This document shows positions 27,230 to 36,426 of a DNA stretch of 53,652 bases, in pieces; positions within the stretch are counted from its first letter, which is position 1; every line of letters starts with the position of its first letter. This stretch comes from Candidatus Gastranaerophilales bacterium (GTDB taxonomy: Bacteria; Cyanobacteriota; Vampirovibrionia; Gastranaerophilales; Gastranaerophilaceae). The stretch covers positions 1 through 53,652 of the forward strand of contig CANRGC010000013.1 in the NCBI GenBank assembly GCA_947630045.1. Direction: 5' to 3'. The notes beneath the pieces were generated by a model that saw nothing but the letters and a program-made list of their open reading frames with translations, searched no databases and had not been told where the DNA came from. Made by a program: the position numbers and the translations under genes.

Positions 27230-27846
27230 ACAACCTTATTTAATTTTTTTATTGAACTGTTAAACTTTTCTTTCGGAAGGTAATTAAATTCTGCAAAATT
27301 TAAATATCTTTTTTCCATATTCGGTATTTTTTCCCAAAAGCCGCCGCTTGAATCTAAAAGAACTATCCCTTCGGTGTTTTCTTTTTTAAGCTGTACTAAA
27401 ATTTCTTTAAAAAGAGAAGTGCCGAGTTTTGAATATTCTCTGTGTTTTTTGCCATGCATTGATTTTGGGTTTGTACAAATATATTTCAAATATGTTTCGG
27501 GTTTTCCCGTATTTTCCGAACACCATGGCTGACCGTTCAAATCTTCGATTTGACAAATTGCCTGAATTTCACAATCTTTATCTTCAAGCCCGTATATTTT
27601 GGTGTTGGGGTTATCATCATTGGTTGTTATAAGCGTGTGAAGCGCCTTTGCTATGTCTGCAATATACGTATTTTTTTCTTTGTAAACATCTTCCCATAAC
27701 TTTCTTGTTTGAACAAGCTTGAGAAGGTCTTTGCCGTTTTTTTCATATTCTACAAAATCAAGCTTTTTGGATAATCCCGACTCATTGGGCGAAGAATAAA
27801 CTTCCCTTATATATCTTTTTCCGAAGCTTATTGGAATTGAATTCAT
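27226..27846 (-). CDS. GNAT-like acetyltransferase, first of a tandem pair
   Basis: A 206-residue paralogue of the next gene. Shared stretches are YGLEDKDCEIQAICQI, NPKSMHGKKHREYSKLGTSLFKEI and DSSGGFWEKIPNM. The N-terminus is MNSIPISFGKRY. It has an insertion in the middle (NGQPWCSENTGKPETYLKY) that the partner lacks. The two genes look like an old tandem duplication. A purine-rich AAAGGAAA lies upstream of the ATG. Function is not known beyond the GNAT resemblance. Confidence 0.55.
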   Translation of the reverse strand: MNSIPISFGKRYIREVYSSPNESGLSKKLDFVEYEKNGKDLLKLVQTRKLWEDVYKEKNTYIADIAKALHTLITTNDDNPNTKIYGLEDKDCEIQAICQIEDLNGQPWCSENTGKPETYLKYICTNPKSMHGKKHREYSKLGTSLFKEILVQLKKENTEGIVLLDSSGGFWEKIPNMEKRYLNFAEFNYLPKEKFNSSIKKLNKVV

Positions 27847-27910
27847 TTTTTTTCCTTTAAAAATGGCAAGACAAAGAAATAAAACAAAAACATAAAAATA
27901 ATTGCCTTTT

Positions 27911-29251
27911 CTATGAAAGCTGTTTTTTTATTTGACGAATGCTCAGCAAATAGCCCAAATAAAGAACAAGTGCGCCCATAATCCAAGCCAAAGGCGTTGA
28001 AAGACAAATTCCGAAATATCCGAGATAATGACCCAAAATAAAAGCACCTATTCCTCTTGCTATAAGTTCTGAAACGCCGGACATTAAAGGAATTACAACG
28101 CTTCCCATACCTTGAAGAATGTTTCTGTAAACAAGCAAAGACCCGAGGAAAAATAGCGACATAGCAACAATATCAAGATATTGTTCCGCCAGATTTACAA
28201 CTTCAATATTCACGGTTGTCATAAACAGAGAAACGATTGAGCCGCCAAAGAAATGTAAAATTATAAAACAGATTGCACTTATTATAATTACCATATAAAA
28301 TGCACTTTTTGCTCCATTTTTTATTCTTGCGGGCTTTTTCGCACCGAAATTTTGAGCCGTATAAGTTGCAATTGCTGCGCCAAGCGCAAGAAAAGTCTGG
28401 CTGAATAATTGTTCAACCCTTACGGCAGTTGTAAAAGCCGCCACCGCAATTGACCCCAGACCGTTTAAGACATATTGAACGGCAATTATTCCTATTGTCA
28501 AAACGGACATCTGAAAACCCATGGGAATGCCTATTTTAAGGTGTTCAAGATAAAAGTCCAAAGAAACATTCCAATCTTGTTTTTTAACTCTCAAAACGGG
28601 AAATTTAACAAACATGTAAACAAGACAAAGCACGGTTGAAATTCCTTGTGCCACAACGGTTGCCCAGCCAACCCCCTTTATTCCCCAGTGAAATTTTAAA
28701 ACAAATAATAAATCCATAAAAATGTTCATAAATGAAGCAAAAATAAGAAAATAAAGAGGAGTTTGAGAATCTCCGAGCGCCCTTATTATGTTTGATGAAA
28801 GATTATAAAAAATTGTTGCAAAAATTCCCGCAAACATAATAAAAAGATAGCTTTCCGCATAAGATAAAATGTCGTCGGGGGTTCTTAAAAAAACCAAGAT
28901 TTGTCTTGTATAAGGGGCGGATAAAAAAGTTAAAACCACAGTTAGAATTGAACATAAAACAAATGAAGCGCAAACCGATTTTCTCATCATTGCGTAATCT
29001 CTTGCGCCGAATTTTTGGGCGGTTACTATTGTAAAACCTTGAGTTGAAGCGAAAATAAAACTTATAACAAGAAAAATCATCGGCATACAAGCGCCAACCG
29101 CACCAAGCGCTTCAAGACCTATTGCCCTGCCCACAACAAGAGTGTCGACAAGGTTATAAACCTGTTGAAAAACATTACCGAAAAATATCGGCATCATAAA
29201 AAGAAATATAAGTTTAAAGGGGTTTCCCGATGTTAATTCTTTGATAGCCAT
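27911..29251 (-). CDS. MATE family efflux transporter
   Basis: A 446-residue protein with 12 membrane helices. The family start is clear: GNPFKLIFLFMMPIFFGNVFQQVYNLVDTLVVGRAIG, here in two segments, and the second half repeats the pattern (IPMGFQMSVLTIGIIAVQYVLNGLG). MATE proteins export drugs or metabolites with Na+ or H+. The substrate is unknown. An extended -10 (minus strand TGATAAAAT, 29258-29266) lies only six bases before the ATG, and no ribosome binding site is seen, so the mRNA may be leaderless. Confidence 0.93.
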   Translation of the reverse strand: MAIKELTSGNPFKLIFLFMMPIFFGNVFQQVYNLVDTLVVGRAIGLEALGAVGACMPMIFLVISFIFASTQGFTIVTAQKFGARDYAMMRKSVCASFVLCSILTVVLTFLSAPYTRQILVFLRTPDDILSYAESYLFIMFAGIFATIFYNLSSNIIRALGDSQTPLYFLIFASFMNIFMDLLFVLKFHWGIKGVGWATVVAQGISTVLCLVYMFVKFPVLRVKKQDWNVSLDFYLEHLKIGIPMGFQMSVLTIGIIAVQYVLNGLGSIAVAAFTTAVRVEQLFSQTFLALGAAIATYTAQNFGAKKPARIKNGAKSAFYMVIIISAICFIILHFFGGSIVSLFMTTVNIEVVNLAEQYLDIVAMSLFFLGSLLVYRNILQGMGSVVIPLMSGVSELIARGIGAFILGHYLGYFGICLSTPLAWIMGALVLYLGYLLSIRQIKKQLS

Positions 29252-29257
29252 AGAAAA

Positions 29258-29266
29258 ATTTTATCA
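29258..29266 (-). promoter_or_regulatory. Extended -10 promoter of the MATE gene
   Basis: TGATAAAAT on the minus strand. The expected start of transcription falls on or next to the ATG at 29251. Confidence 0.5.
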
Positions 29267-29327
29267 TAAAAGATAAAAATTCTTTAAAGACGGTGGAATA
29301 AAATTTTCACGTTCTTTATTTTGACTA

Positions 29328-29336
29328 TGGTAAAAT
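29328..29336 (+). promoter_or_regulatory. Extended -10 promoter of feoAB
   Basis: TGGTAAAAT, with transcription expected to start near 29343. This excludes the TTG (29321) and ATG (29327) as start codons and supports the ATG at 29360. No Fur box is evident. Confidence 0.5.
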
Positions 29337-29359
29337 ATCTGTCAGGGAAGCCAAACAAT

Positions 29360-31720
29360 ATGGAAAAAACTACGACTTTAAATAAAATACCGATTGGAAA
29401 AGACGCAACAATTAAGGAAATTAATTGTTCCAATAAAGCGCTTCGCAAACATATACTTGATATGGGGCTTACCCCCGGAGTTGAAATTACTCTGATAAAA
29501 ATGGCGCCGCTTGGAAACCCTCTTGAGATAAGAGTAAGGGGATATGAGCTTACCTTAAGAAAGGAAGAAGCCGCAACAATCGTTGTTGAAAACATTCATG
29601 CGGCTCATGATAAAACAAGAAAAAATATTCATTTTGAAACAATTGACCACGCTAAAATCGGCGAAACGCCCACAGAGCCAAAGAAAATATCAAAAATTCC
29701 ATATAAAGGCGCAATTAATTTTGCCCTTGTCGGAAATCAAAACTCGGGCAAAACGACACTTTTTAACCAGTTGACCGGCGCAAACAGGCATGTGGGGAAT
29801 TTTCCCGGAGTTACGGTTGAAAGAACCGACGGAATTTTGAAAAACCACCCTGATGTAACAATTACCGACCTGCCCGGAATTTATTCGCTTTCCCCTTATT
29901 CTTCCGATGAAATCGTAACCAGAAATTTTATTTTAAATTCACGTCCGAATGCAATAATAAATATAGTAGACGCCGCAAACATCGAAAGAAACCTTTATCT
30001 TACATTACAGCTGATTGAGCTTGATATTCCCATGGTTATCGCATTGAATATGATGGATGAAGTGACTGAATCGGGCGGAAACATTGATATTAACGGGCTT
30101 GAGGTAACGCTTGGAGTTCCCGTTATTCCGATTTCGGCTCTTAAAAACGAAGGTATTGAAGAATTAATTGAACATGCGCTAAACGTTGCAAGATACAGAC
30201 AAAAACCTTTAAGAGTTGATTTTTGCAACCCTGATAAAATTGATATGCAGCCTGTTCACAGGTGTATCCATTCAATTGCCCATTTAATTGAAGACCATGC
30301 CATAAATGCCGGAGTTTCGGTCAGGTTTGCTTCTTCAAAAATTGCGGAAGGGGACAGCCTGATTTTTGAAATGTTGTCTTTGGATGAAAACGAGAAAGAA
30401 ATTTGCAGCCATATTATACAAGAAATGGAAGCCCATAGAGGGCTTGACAGAGAAGCTGCCATTGCCGATATGAGATTTTCGTTTATCGAGAGTTTATGCA
30501 GAGTTTTTGTTCAAAAACCGAAAGAAACAATCGGACATAAAATTACCACAAGGGCAGATAAAATTTTAACGGGTAAATATACGGCGCTTCCGGCTTTTGC
30601 AATTATTATGACCTTAATTTTTTACCTGACTTTCGGCTCTTTGGGGGCGGGGCTTTCGACACTTATGGATAAAGGCATTGAGGCGTTTATTAATTTTTCC
30701 GATAGCGCCCTTAGCAATTACGGCTTAAATCCCGTTTTCCATTCGCTTTTAATAAACGGGGTTTTTAAAGGTGTCGGTGCGGTTTTAAGCTTTTTACCGG
30801 TAATTGTTGTTTTGTTCTTTTTCTTGTCAATTCTTGAAGATTCGGGCTATATGGCAAGAGTTGCCTTTATTATGGATAGGGCGCTAAGAAAAATAGGGCT
30901 TTCGGGAAGAAGTTTTGTTCCGATGTTAATGGGTTTCGGGTGCAGCGTTCCCGCAATTATGGCAACAAGAACGCTTCCTTCGGAGCGTGACCGTAAATTA
31001 ACCGTGATTTTAACCCCCTTTATGAGCTGTTCGGCAAAACTCCCTATTTATGCATTATTTACGGCGGCATTTTTTAAAGAAAACAGAGTTGAAGTTATTA
31101 TCGGGCTTTATCTTATCGGAATTATCGTCGGAATAATTTTTACATGTTTTTTGAAGGTTTTTGTCTTTAAAGGTGAACCCGTTCCTTTTGTTATGGAGCT
31201 CCCTAATTATAGAATGCCCGGTGTAAAAAGCGTTTTTCGGCTTATTTATTCAAAAGCAAAAGATTTTGTTACACGTGCTTTTACAATTATTTTTGTTGCC
31301 GCAATCGTAATCTGGTTTTTGCAAAATTTTGACACAAGATTAAATCTTGTAACAGATTCGTCAAAAAGTTTGCTTGCCGCTTTGGGAAGTTTAATTACGC
31401 CGATTTTTATACCGCTTGGAATTAACGACTGGAGAATTTCAACCGCCTTTTTAACAGGCTTTATTGCGAAAGAAAGCGTTGTTTCCACTTTAACGGTGCT
31501 TCTGGGCGGTTCTGTCGAGAAATTGCCGGAACTTTTTACAAAATTAACCGCATTCGTATTTTTAATATTTTCCCTTTTATATACCCCTTGTGTTGCCGCA
31601 ATTGCAACGGTCAGACGTGAGCTTGGAAGAAGGTGGGCATTTTTCATCATCCTTACTCAATGTTTGATAGCATGGGTTGTGGCATTTGTCTTTTACAGAA
31701 TTGCACAGCTTTTTATTTAA
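29360..31720 (+). CDS. feoB: FeoA-FeoB fusion, ferrous iron transporter
   Basis: A 786-residue protein that imports Fe2+. Residues 1-80 are a FeoA SH3-like domain (ALRKHILDMGLTPGVEITLIK ... NPLEIRVRGYELTLRKEEA). The FeoB G domain follows: G1 GNQNSGKTT (125-133), G3 DLPGIYSLSP, G4 NMMDE. The membrane part carries the Gate motifs, including GFGCSVPAIMATRT and SCSAKLPIYALFTAAFF. A start at 29321 is possible in frame, but the ATG at 29360 follows AGGGA and lies downstream of the promoter. Its last four bases overlap the convergent SNF2 gene. Confidence 0.95.
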   Translation: MEKTTTLNKIPIGKDATIKEINCSNKALRKHILDMGLTPGVEITLIKMAPLGNPLEIRVRGYELTLRKEEAATIVVENIHAAHDKTRKNIHFETIDHAKIGETPTEPKKISKIPYKGAINFALVGNQNSGKTTLFNQLTGANRHVGNFPGVTVERTDGILKNHPDVTITDLPGIYSLSPYSSDEIVTRNFILNSRPNAIINIVDAANIERNLYLTLQLIELDIPMVIALNMMDEVTESGGNIDINGLEVTLGVPVIPISALKNEGIEELIEHALNVARYRQKPLRVDFCNPDKIDMQPVHRCIHSIAHLIEDHAINAGVSVRFASSKIAEGDSLIFEMLSLDENEKEICSHIIQEMEAHRGLDREAAIADMRFSFIESLCRVFVQKPKETIGHKITTRADKILTGKYTALPAFAIIMTLIFYLTFGSLGAGLSTLMDKGIEAFINFSDSALSNYGLNPVFHSLLINGVFKGVGAVLSFLPVIVVLFFFLSILEDSGYMARVAFIMDRALRKIGLSGRSFVPMLMGFGCSVPAIMATRTLPSERDRKLTVILTPFMSCSAKLPIYALFTAAFFKENRVEVIIGLYLIGIIVGIIFTCFLKVFVFKGEPVPFVMELPNYRMPGVKSVFRLIYSKAKDFVTRAFTIIFVAAIVIWFLQNFDTRLNLVTDSSKSLLAALGSLITPIFIPLGINDWRISTAFLTGFIAKESVVSTLTVLLGGSVEKLPELFTKLTAFVFLIFSLLYTPCVAAIATVRRELGRRWAFFIILTQCLIAWVVAFVFYRIAQLFI

Positions 31721-34593
31721 CATAAAGAAAATATTTCATAAATTTCGTCGTCTGATAATTCGGTGATGATTTTTTCGCCCGTAAACACTGCGGCGTCTGC
31801 AAGTTCTCTTTTATCTTTAATTATTTTATCAATTTTTTCTTCAAAGGTTGAAAGGGTAATAAATCTGTGAACCATAACGTTTTTATCTTGCCCGATACGG
31901 TAAGTTCTGTCCGTTGCCTGATCTTCAACGGCGGGGTTCCACCAGAGGTCATAGTGAATAACGTTTGAAGCGCTTGTAAGGTTAAGCCCCAAGCCGCCGG
32001 CTTTTAAGGATAAAATCATTATTTTCTTTTTATCGTTTTGCGAAAATTCTTTTATCATTTCTTCCCTTTGTTTTACATTTAAAGACCCGTGGAAAAACAA
32101 AGGTTCAAAATCAAATTCTTCTTTTGTAATTTTTTCTAAAATTGCTCCCATTTCTTTATATTGGGTAAAAACAAGCGCCTTTTCATTGTTTGAAACGATT
32201 GTATTTAAAATGGACATTAATTTTTCCGTTTTTCCGCTTGCGGATGTAGACATATCTCCGTGTTTTAAATAATGATAAGGGTGGTTGCAAACCTGTTTCA
32301 GAGAGGTTATAAGTTTAAAAATTGCGCCCCTTCTGTTAATTCCCTGACCCGCAGCGTGAATTTCAGACATAGACTGTGATAACACTCTTTCATAAAGCGC
32401 AGCCTGCGCTTTAGTAAGATAACAAAATTCATCGAGCACAATTTTTTCGGGAAGGTCAGAAATGATTGTTTTATCTGTTTTTAAGCGCCTTAACATAAAG
32501 GGTGAAATTGCCTGTTTTAATTTTTGCGCACGGGCAGTTTCTTTGAATTTTTCAATAGGCATTGAATAATTCTTTGAAAAATCAGTGATAGAGCCCAAGT
32601 ATCCTTTATTTATAAAGTCAAAAATGCTCCACAATTCAGAAAGCCTGTTTTCAACAGGGGTGCCTGTCATTGCAACTTTCATACTTGCCTTAATTGCTTT
32701 AACCGCTTGAGTTTGGCTTGTTGAAGAATTTTTAATATTCTGAGCCTCGTCAATGATTAAAATATCCCAGTTGTGTTTTTTAAATTCTTCAAGGTCAATT
32801 CTTAAAATTGCATACGTTGTCAAAATAACGTCCGAATTAATCGAAAATTCTCTGTTGAAGCCGTGATAAATAAAGGTTTTCAAGGAAGGCGCAAAGGTTT
32901 CAAGTTCTCTTTCCCAGTTTCCGAGAAGCGTTGTCGGGCAAACAACAAGAGCGGGCTTTTTGAGCCTGTTTTCTTCTTTTAATTTCAAAATAAGGCTTAT
33001 AACCTGTACGGTTTTACCAAGACCCATGTCATCGGCTATACAACAGCCAAAACCTTTGACGACGTTTGTATAAAGCCACCTGAAACCGATTTCTTGATAG
33101 GGGCGCAAAGTTCCGACCAAATTTTTCGGCAAAGTAACATCTTCCACTTTTGTGAAGTTAGATACAACCCTTGCAAAGGCAGCATCATAGTCAAAGTCAT
33201 ATTCGTCAATTTTACCCGAGAGCGCATGGTGCAAAAGTTCCATTTTGTTCATGACAAAATTTGGTTTCTTTAAGCGGGATAAGAGTTTTTCCGTTTCTTC
33301 CTTATCAATTAAAATAAATTTGCCCTTATATTCGATAAGCCCGTTTGTATTCTTTGCAAGTTCTCTAAATTCATCGGCGGAAATTTTTTCATTCCCAAGC
33401 GCAACTTCTATTGAAAAATCCATTATTTCATCTAATGAAACAGAGGAGTCGTTTTTCAAAGAGAAGAAATCTTCAATATCTTGAAGGCGCTTTTCTTTAA
33501 CATGAGCATTAATTGAGGCTCTTGGAATTATGACATTTTCCATGCCTTCGGGAAGGTTAACTTCCATGCCCGCCTGAGCAAGATAAAATGTAATTTGGGT
33601 TATAAGTTTATAAACCCCCGATAAATCAAGCTCTAAGGTGACATCTTCAAGGTCTTCTATATATTTTGTTGCCCAGTTTATCTGTTTTTCTATTATTGTT
33701 TTTTCGTAATCTTTGAGGTCATCAAGTTCGATTATTTTGTTTTGTGTTTTATCTTTGGCTTTAATGCGCATTAAAAATTTTTCGCCGTCAAGCTTTTCAA
33801 TATTAAACACGGGAACAATATTATACGTTCCGAGGCTCATTTCATCAAACCAGATTTGTATGTCTTGAGCCAAATCATGCCCTTTCATAAACCTTTTATG
33901 GGTTTGAAATTTAACAAAATAAGGCGCAGCTTTCAGGTCTTTAAATTTGTAATGTTTTATGTTCAGAAAATCAAAAATAAGATAGTTAAGATATTTTTCA
34001 ATTAATTTTTTAGTTATTTCTTTATCTAAAATTGAGTTATTTACAATTTCCGTATAACTTTCAAGGTAATCCTGATTTTTAAAATAAGGTTCATAAATAA
34101 CCGAAAAAGTGTCTTTTTTAAATTGAACCGTAGGGGCAAAATTTAATTTTTCCACAGTTTTTTTAACAAAATTTGTCAGGTGAAAATAAAATCTGAAAGT
34201 TTCAGAAACATCTTCCGTTAACTCGGCATTTTCGGAAAGCCCCGTAAAATATTCAAAAAACAAATCAAGCGGAATATTATATCCGATTTTGCCGTCTTTA
34301 TATTCGCTTCTCAAGCGATACAAACTTCCTCTTGATTTAAGATAAAAATCAAAATTGTAAGGGGGAGAGATGAAAAACTTGCAGTTTTGTTCATCAAAAA
34401 CAAGGTCTGTTGTTCTTAAAACATTATTTTTGGTGTCATAGGTGTCAAAAAATTCTTCTTCAATGAGTTCATAAATCAAAGAAAGAGTATATCTGAAATC
34501 TTTGTTTTTTTGAGTGTAAGGGTTAGAATCCAGATTTAATAAGAGTTTTTCGATATCGTTTTTCTTAAATGTTAAATTAGCAAGTTCCATCAT
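31717..34593 (-). CDS. SNF2 family DEAD/H-type helicase
   Basis: About 958 residues. The N-terminal 490 residues are not a known enzyme domain and match the kind of region that precedes bacterial SNF2 motors. The motor has Walker A in DDMGLGKTVQ (about residue 525), DEAQ about residue 615, the motif TGTPVENRLSELWSIFDF, and the C-terminal lobe (LVFTQYKEMG, LSLKAGGLGLNLTSAS, DQATDRTYRIGQDK). Such proteins move along duplex DNA; many relate to RapA or HepA. The frame is open to a GTG at 34599; the ATG pair at 34593 is equally plausible. No nuclease or methylase gene is adjacent, so a defence role is not indicated. Confidence 0.9.
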   Translation of the reverse strand: MMELANLTFKKNDIEKLLLNLDSNPYTQKNKDFRYTLSLIYELIEEEFFDTYDTKNNVLRTTDLVFDEQNCKFFISPPYNFDFYLKSRGSLYRLRSEYKDGKIGYNIPLDLFFEYFTGLSENAELTEDVSETFRFYFHLTNFVKKTVEKLNFAPTVQFKKDTFSVIYEPYFKNQDYLESYTEIVNNSILDKEITKKLIEKYLNYLIFDFLNIKHYKFKDLKAAPYFVKFQTHKRFMKGHDLAQDIQIWFDEMSLGTYNIVPVFNIEKLDGEKFLMRIKAKDKTQNKIIELDDLKDYEKTIIEKQINWATKYIEDLEDVTLELDLSGVYKLITQITFYLAQAGMEVNLPEGMENVIIPRASINAHVKEKRLQDIEDFFSLKNDSSVSLDEIMDFSIEVALGNEKISADEFRELAKNTNGLIEYKGKFILIDKEETEKLLSRLKKPNFVMNKMELLHHALSGKIDEYDFDYDAAFARVVSNFTKVEDVTLPKNLVGTLRPYQEIGFRWLYTNVVKGFGCCIADDMGLGKTVQVISLILKLKEENRLKKPALVVCPTTLLGNWERELETFAPSLKTFIYHGFNREFSINSDVILTTYAILRIDLEEFKKHNWDILIIDEAQNIKNSSTSQTQAVKAIKASMKVAMTGTPVENRLSELWSIFDFINKGYLGSITDFSKNYSMPIEKFKETARAQKLKQAISPFMLRRLKTDKTIISDLPEKIVLDEFCYLTKAQAALYERVLSQSMSEIHAAGQGINRRGAIFKLITSLKQVCNHPYHYLKHGDMSTSASGKTEKLMSILNTIVSNNEKALVFTQYKEMGAILEKITKEEFDFEPLFFHGSLNVKQREEMIKEFSQNDKKKIMILSLKAGGLGLNLTSASNVIHYDLWWNPAVEDQATDRTYRIGQDKNVMVHRFITLSTFEEKIDKIIKDKRELADAAVFTGEKIITELSDDEIYEIFSLC

Positions 34594-34624
34594 TAACACA
34601 TTTTAATATAAACAAGTTTTATTG

Positions 34625-34630
34625 TATAAT
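34625..34630 (+). promoter_or_regulatory. -10 element of the ricT-rsfS pair
   Basis: TATAAT preceded by TTG, ending 7 nt before the ATG at 34638. A minus-strand TATATT (34605-34610) nearby could serve the divergent SNF2 gene. Both transcripts would be nearly leaderless. Confidence 0.5.
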
Positions 34631-34637
34631 TATTTTT

Positions 34638-35558
34638 ATGAAGTTTGCAGTAAGGTTAATAAAAAATGTATATCATCCTGTCAAAGTGCCGGAAGGCGCA
34701 AAAATAAAAGACGGGCAGGTTGTTATTGTCAGAACGGAGCGTGGGGAAGAAATTCACAGAATTTTTCTTGTTAACGATGAAGTGGCTGAACGTTTCAGAA
34801 AACAAAACATTGAGCCCCTTACTCTTGTAAAACTTGCCGACGCAAATGATATGGAAACTTATAAAGAACAACAGGAACTTGAAGTTAAAGCGCTTTTGAA
34901 GTGTCGTGAATTTGCGGAAAAAAGAAATCTGGTTATGAATTTAACCAAAGCTTCATACACTTTTGACAGAAAGAAAATCACTTTTTATTATACAGCCCCC
35001 GAAAGAGTTGATTTCAGAGAACTTTTAAAAGATTTAACCGCCGAATTTAAACGGGTAAGGATAGATTTAAGACACATAGGGGTTCGTGATGAAACCGCCC
35101 TTCTTCAAGGTCAGGGAGTCTGCGGGCAAAGTTACTGTTGTTGCAGATTTTTAAAAAACTTTGGTTTTGTTTCGACAAAACTCGCAAAAGACCAGAACAT
35201 TCCTTTAACTCCGGGGAAAATCACCGGCGCTTGCGGAAGACTTTTATGTTGTTTAAATTATGAATATTCAAACTATATTGAAACTGCAAAATTGCTTCCG
35301 CCCGTGGGTTCAGGCATAATGACACCGGATGGGGTTGCAAAAGTTGCCTCTATCTGTTTTTTGAAACAAAAAATTTCCGCAAAACTTGAAGACGGCAAAA
35401 TTAAAGAATATTCTAAAGATGAAATTGAAATGCTTGATCAGGAAGTAAATATTGAAATTGATCAACAGATAAACCCCTTAAACTATGGGGAAAATGACGA
35501 AAATATTGATATTAAAAATTTAGATAACGACAAAAACAGTTCAACGGGAAATATTTAA
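34638..35558 (+). CDS. ricT: PSP1 domain protein, RicT/YaaT-like
   Basis: A 306-residue protein of the PSP1 family. In Bacillus, RicT (YaaT) forms the Y-complex with RicA and RicF and binds an Fe-S cluster; in other bacteria the role is open. The core has EFAEKRNLVMNLTKASYTFDRKKITFYYTAPERVDFREL in successive parts and the cysteine clusters CGQSYCCCRFL and CGRLLCCLNYE, which match the cluster-binding cysteines. The C-terminal 40 residues are acidic and probably disordered. It overlaps rsfS by one base (TAATG). Confidence 0.88.
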   Translation: MKFAVRLIKNVYHPVKVPEGAKIKDGQVVIVRTERGEEIHRIFLVNDEVAERFRKQNIEPLTLVKLADANDMETYKEQQELEVKALLKCREFAEKRNLVMNLTKASYTFDRKKITFYYTAPERVDFRELLKDLTAEFKRVRIDLRHIGVRDETALLQGQGVCGQSYCCCRFLKNFGFVSTKLAKDQNIPLTPGKITGACGRLLCCLNYEYSNYIETAKLLPPVGSGIMTPDGVAKVASICFLKQKISAKLEDGKIKEYSKDEIEMLDQEVNIEIDQQINPLNYGENDENIDIKNLDNDKNSSTGNI

Positions 35559-35950
35559 TGGAAGAAATCTCAAGCAGAAAACTTGCAAGCACAATAGCAA
35601 GAATTTTGGATGACAACAAAGGAAAAGACATTGTTATTTTAAACGTTTCAAATGTCAGCGTTTTATCCGATTACTTTGTAATAGCAAGCGCAAACTCTAC
35701 CCCTCAGGTAAAAGGGCTAACTTCAAACGTAAGAGAAAAAATTAAGGAACTTTTTGAAAAAATTCCGAAAGGAATTGAAAGTGATATAAAAAACACTTGG
35801 AATCTTCTTGATTACGGAGATGTTGTTGTTCATATAATGCATTTTGAGCAAAGAGAAAATTATCAGATTGAAAAGTTTTGGAATAACGCTCTTAAAGTTG
35901 AAAGAGAAGTCTGGGAAGAAGAATCAAAAGAATTTTCTTTATACGAATAA
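35558..35950 (+). CDS. rsfS: Ribosomal silencing factor RsfS
   Basis: A 130-residue protein of the RsfS/Iojap family, which binds ribosomal protein uL14 and blocks joining of the subunits under starvation. Typical stretches are DIVILNVSNVSVLSDYFVIASANSTPQVKGL and the end WNLLDYGDVVVHIMHFEQRENYQIEKFW, both in shortened pieces recognisable by eye. It is coupled to the ricT-like gene. It ends two bases before the convergent XRE gene, with no terminator between. Confidence 0.95.
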   Translation: MEEISSRKLASTIARILDDNKGKDIVILNVSNVSVLSDYFVIASANSTPQVKGLTSNVREKIKELFEKIPKGIESDIKNTWNLLDYGDVVVHIMHFEQRENYQIEKFWNNALKVEREVWEEESKEFSLYE

Positions 35951-35952
35951 TC

Positions 35953-36267
35953 CTACATTAAAGAAAGAGAGTTAACGAGAGAAAAAACCGCCCTAGTTTC
36001 TTTAAGATTGAGGCGTTTCAGACCGTCTATAATTTCTCTGTCGAGTTCTTCTTTTGTTTTCATACAGGATGTATCAAAAAGGTCTTTTTCTTGAACATTC
36101 AAAGCTTTGGCAATATTGTGAACAACTTCAAGCGAGGGGCTTGCATTTGATGTTTCAATTCTTGAAATATATTTTGAATCAACATTTATAAGCTCTGCAA
36201 GTTCCGCTTGAGTTATTTTTCTTGATTTTCTTATTTCTTTAATTTTTTCACCCAATAATTTTTTCAT
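35953..36267 (-). CDS. XRE family helix-turn-helix regulator
   Basis: A 104-residue protein. Residues 5-63 are a Cro/C1-type HTH (IKEIRKSRKITQAELAELIN, then SKYISRIETSNASPSLEVVHNIAKAL). The C-terminal 40 residues are helical and may dimerise. A GGGG ribosome binding site is present. It is divergent from the prepilin-like gene at 36427, and a palindrome lies in the gap between them, so control of that gene and of itself is a reasonable guess. Confidence 0.9.
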   Translation of the reverse strand: MKKLLGEKIKEIRKSRKITQAELAELINVDSKYISRIETSNASPSLEVVHNIAKALNVQEKDLFDTSCMKTKEELDREIIDGLKRLNLKETRAVFSLVNSLSLM

Positions 36268-36341
36268 AACAAACCCCTTTATAGAATACTTTGTTACGCC
36301 TTTTAATAAAACTTATTATTTGTGCGAAAAATATACAAAAG

Positions 36342-36379
36342 TTCTAACTATATGTTAGAATTAAAAGTATATTTCTAAC
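36342..36379. promoter_or_regulatory. Operator-like palindrome before the second prepilin-like gene
   Basis: TTCTAAC (36342-36348), TATAT, GTTAGAA (36354-36360): a perfect 7-bp inverted repeat. A further half site TTCTAAC lies at 36373-36379. Between them TATATT (36368-36373) can act as -10 of the gene at 36427. The divergent neighbour encodes an XRE regulator. Confidence 0.6.
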
Positions 36380-36426
36380 TCTTGAATAGATTTTTAATTG
36401 AAAAGTATGAAATAAAAGGAGAATTT

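Noticed and set aside
31717-34593. SNF2 protein as part of a DISARM-like defence system
   Set aside because: No methylase, DUF1998 or PLD gene nearby; neighbours are feoB and ricT.
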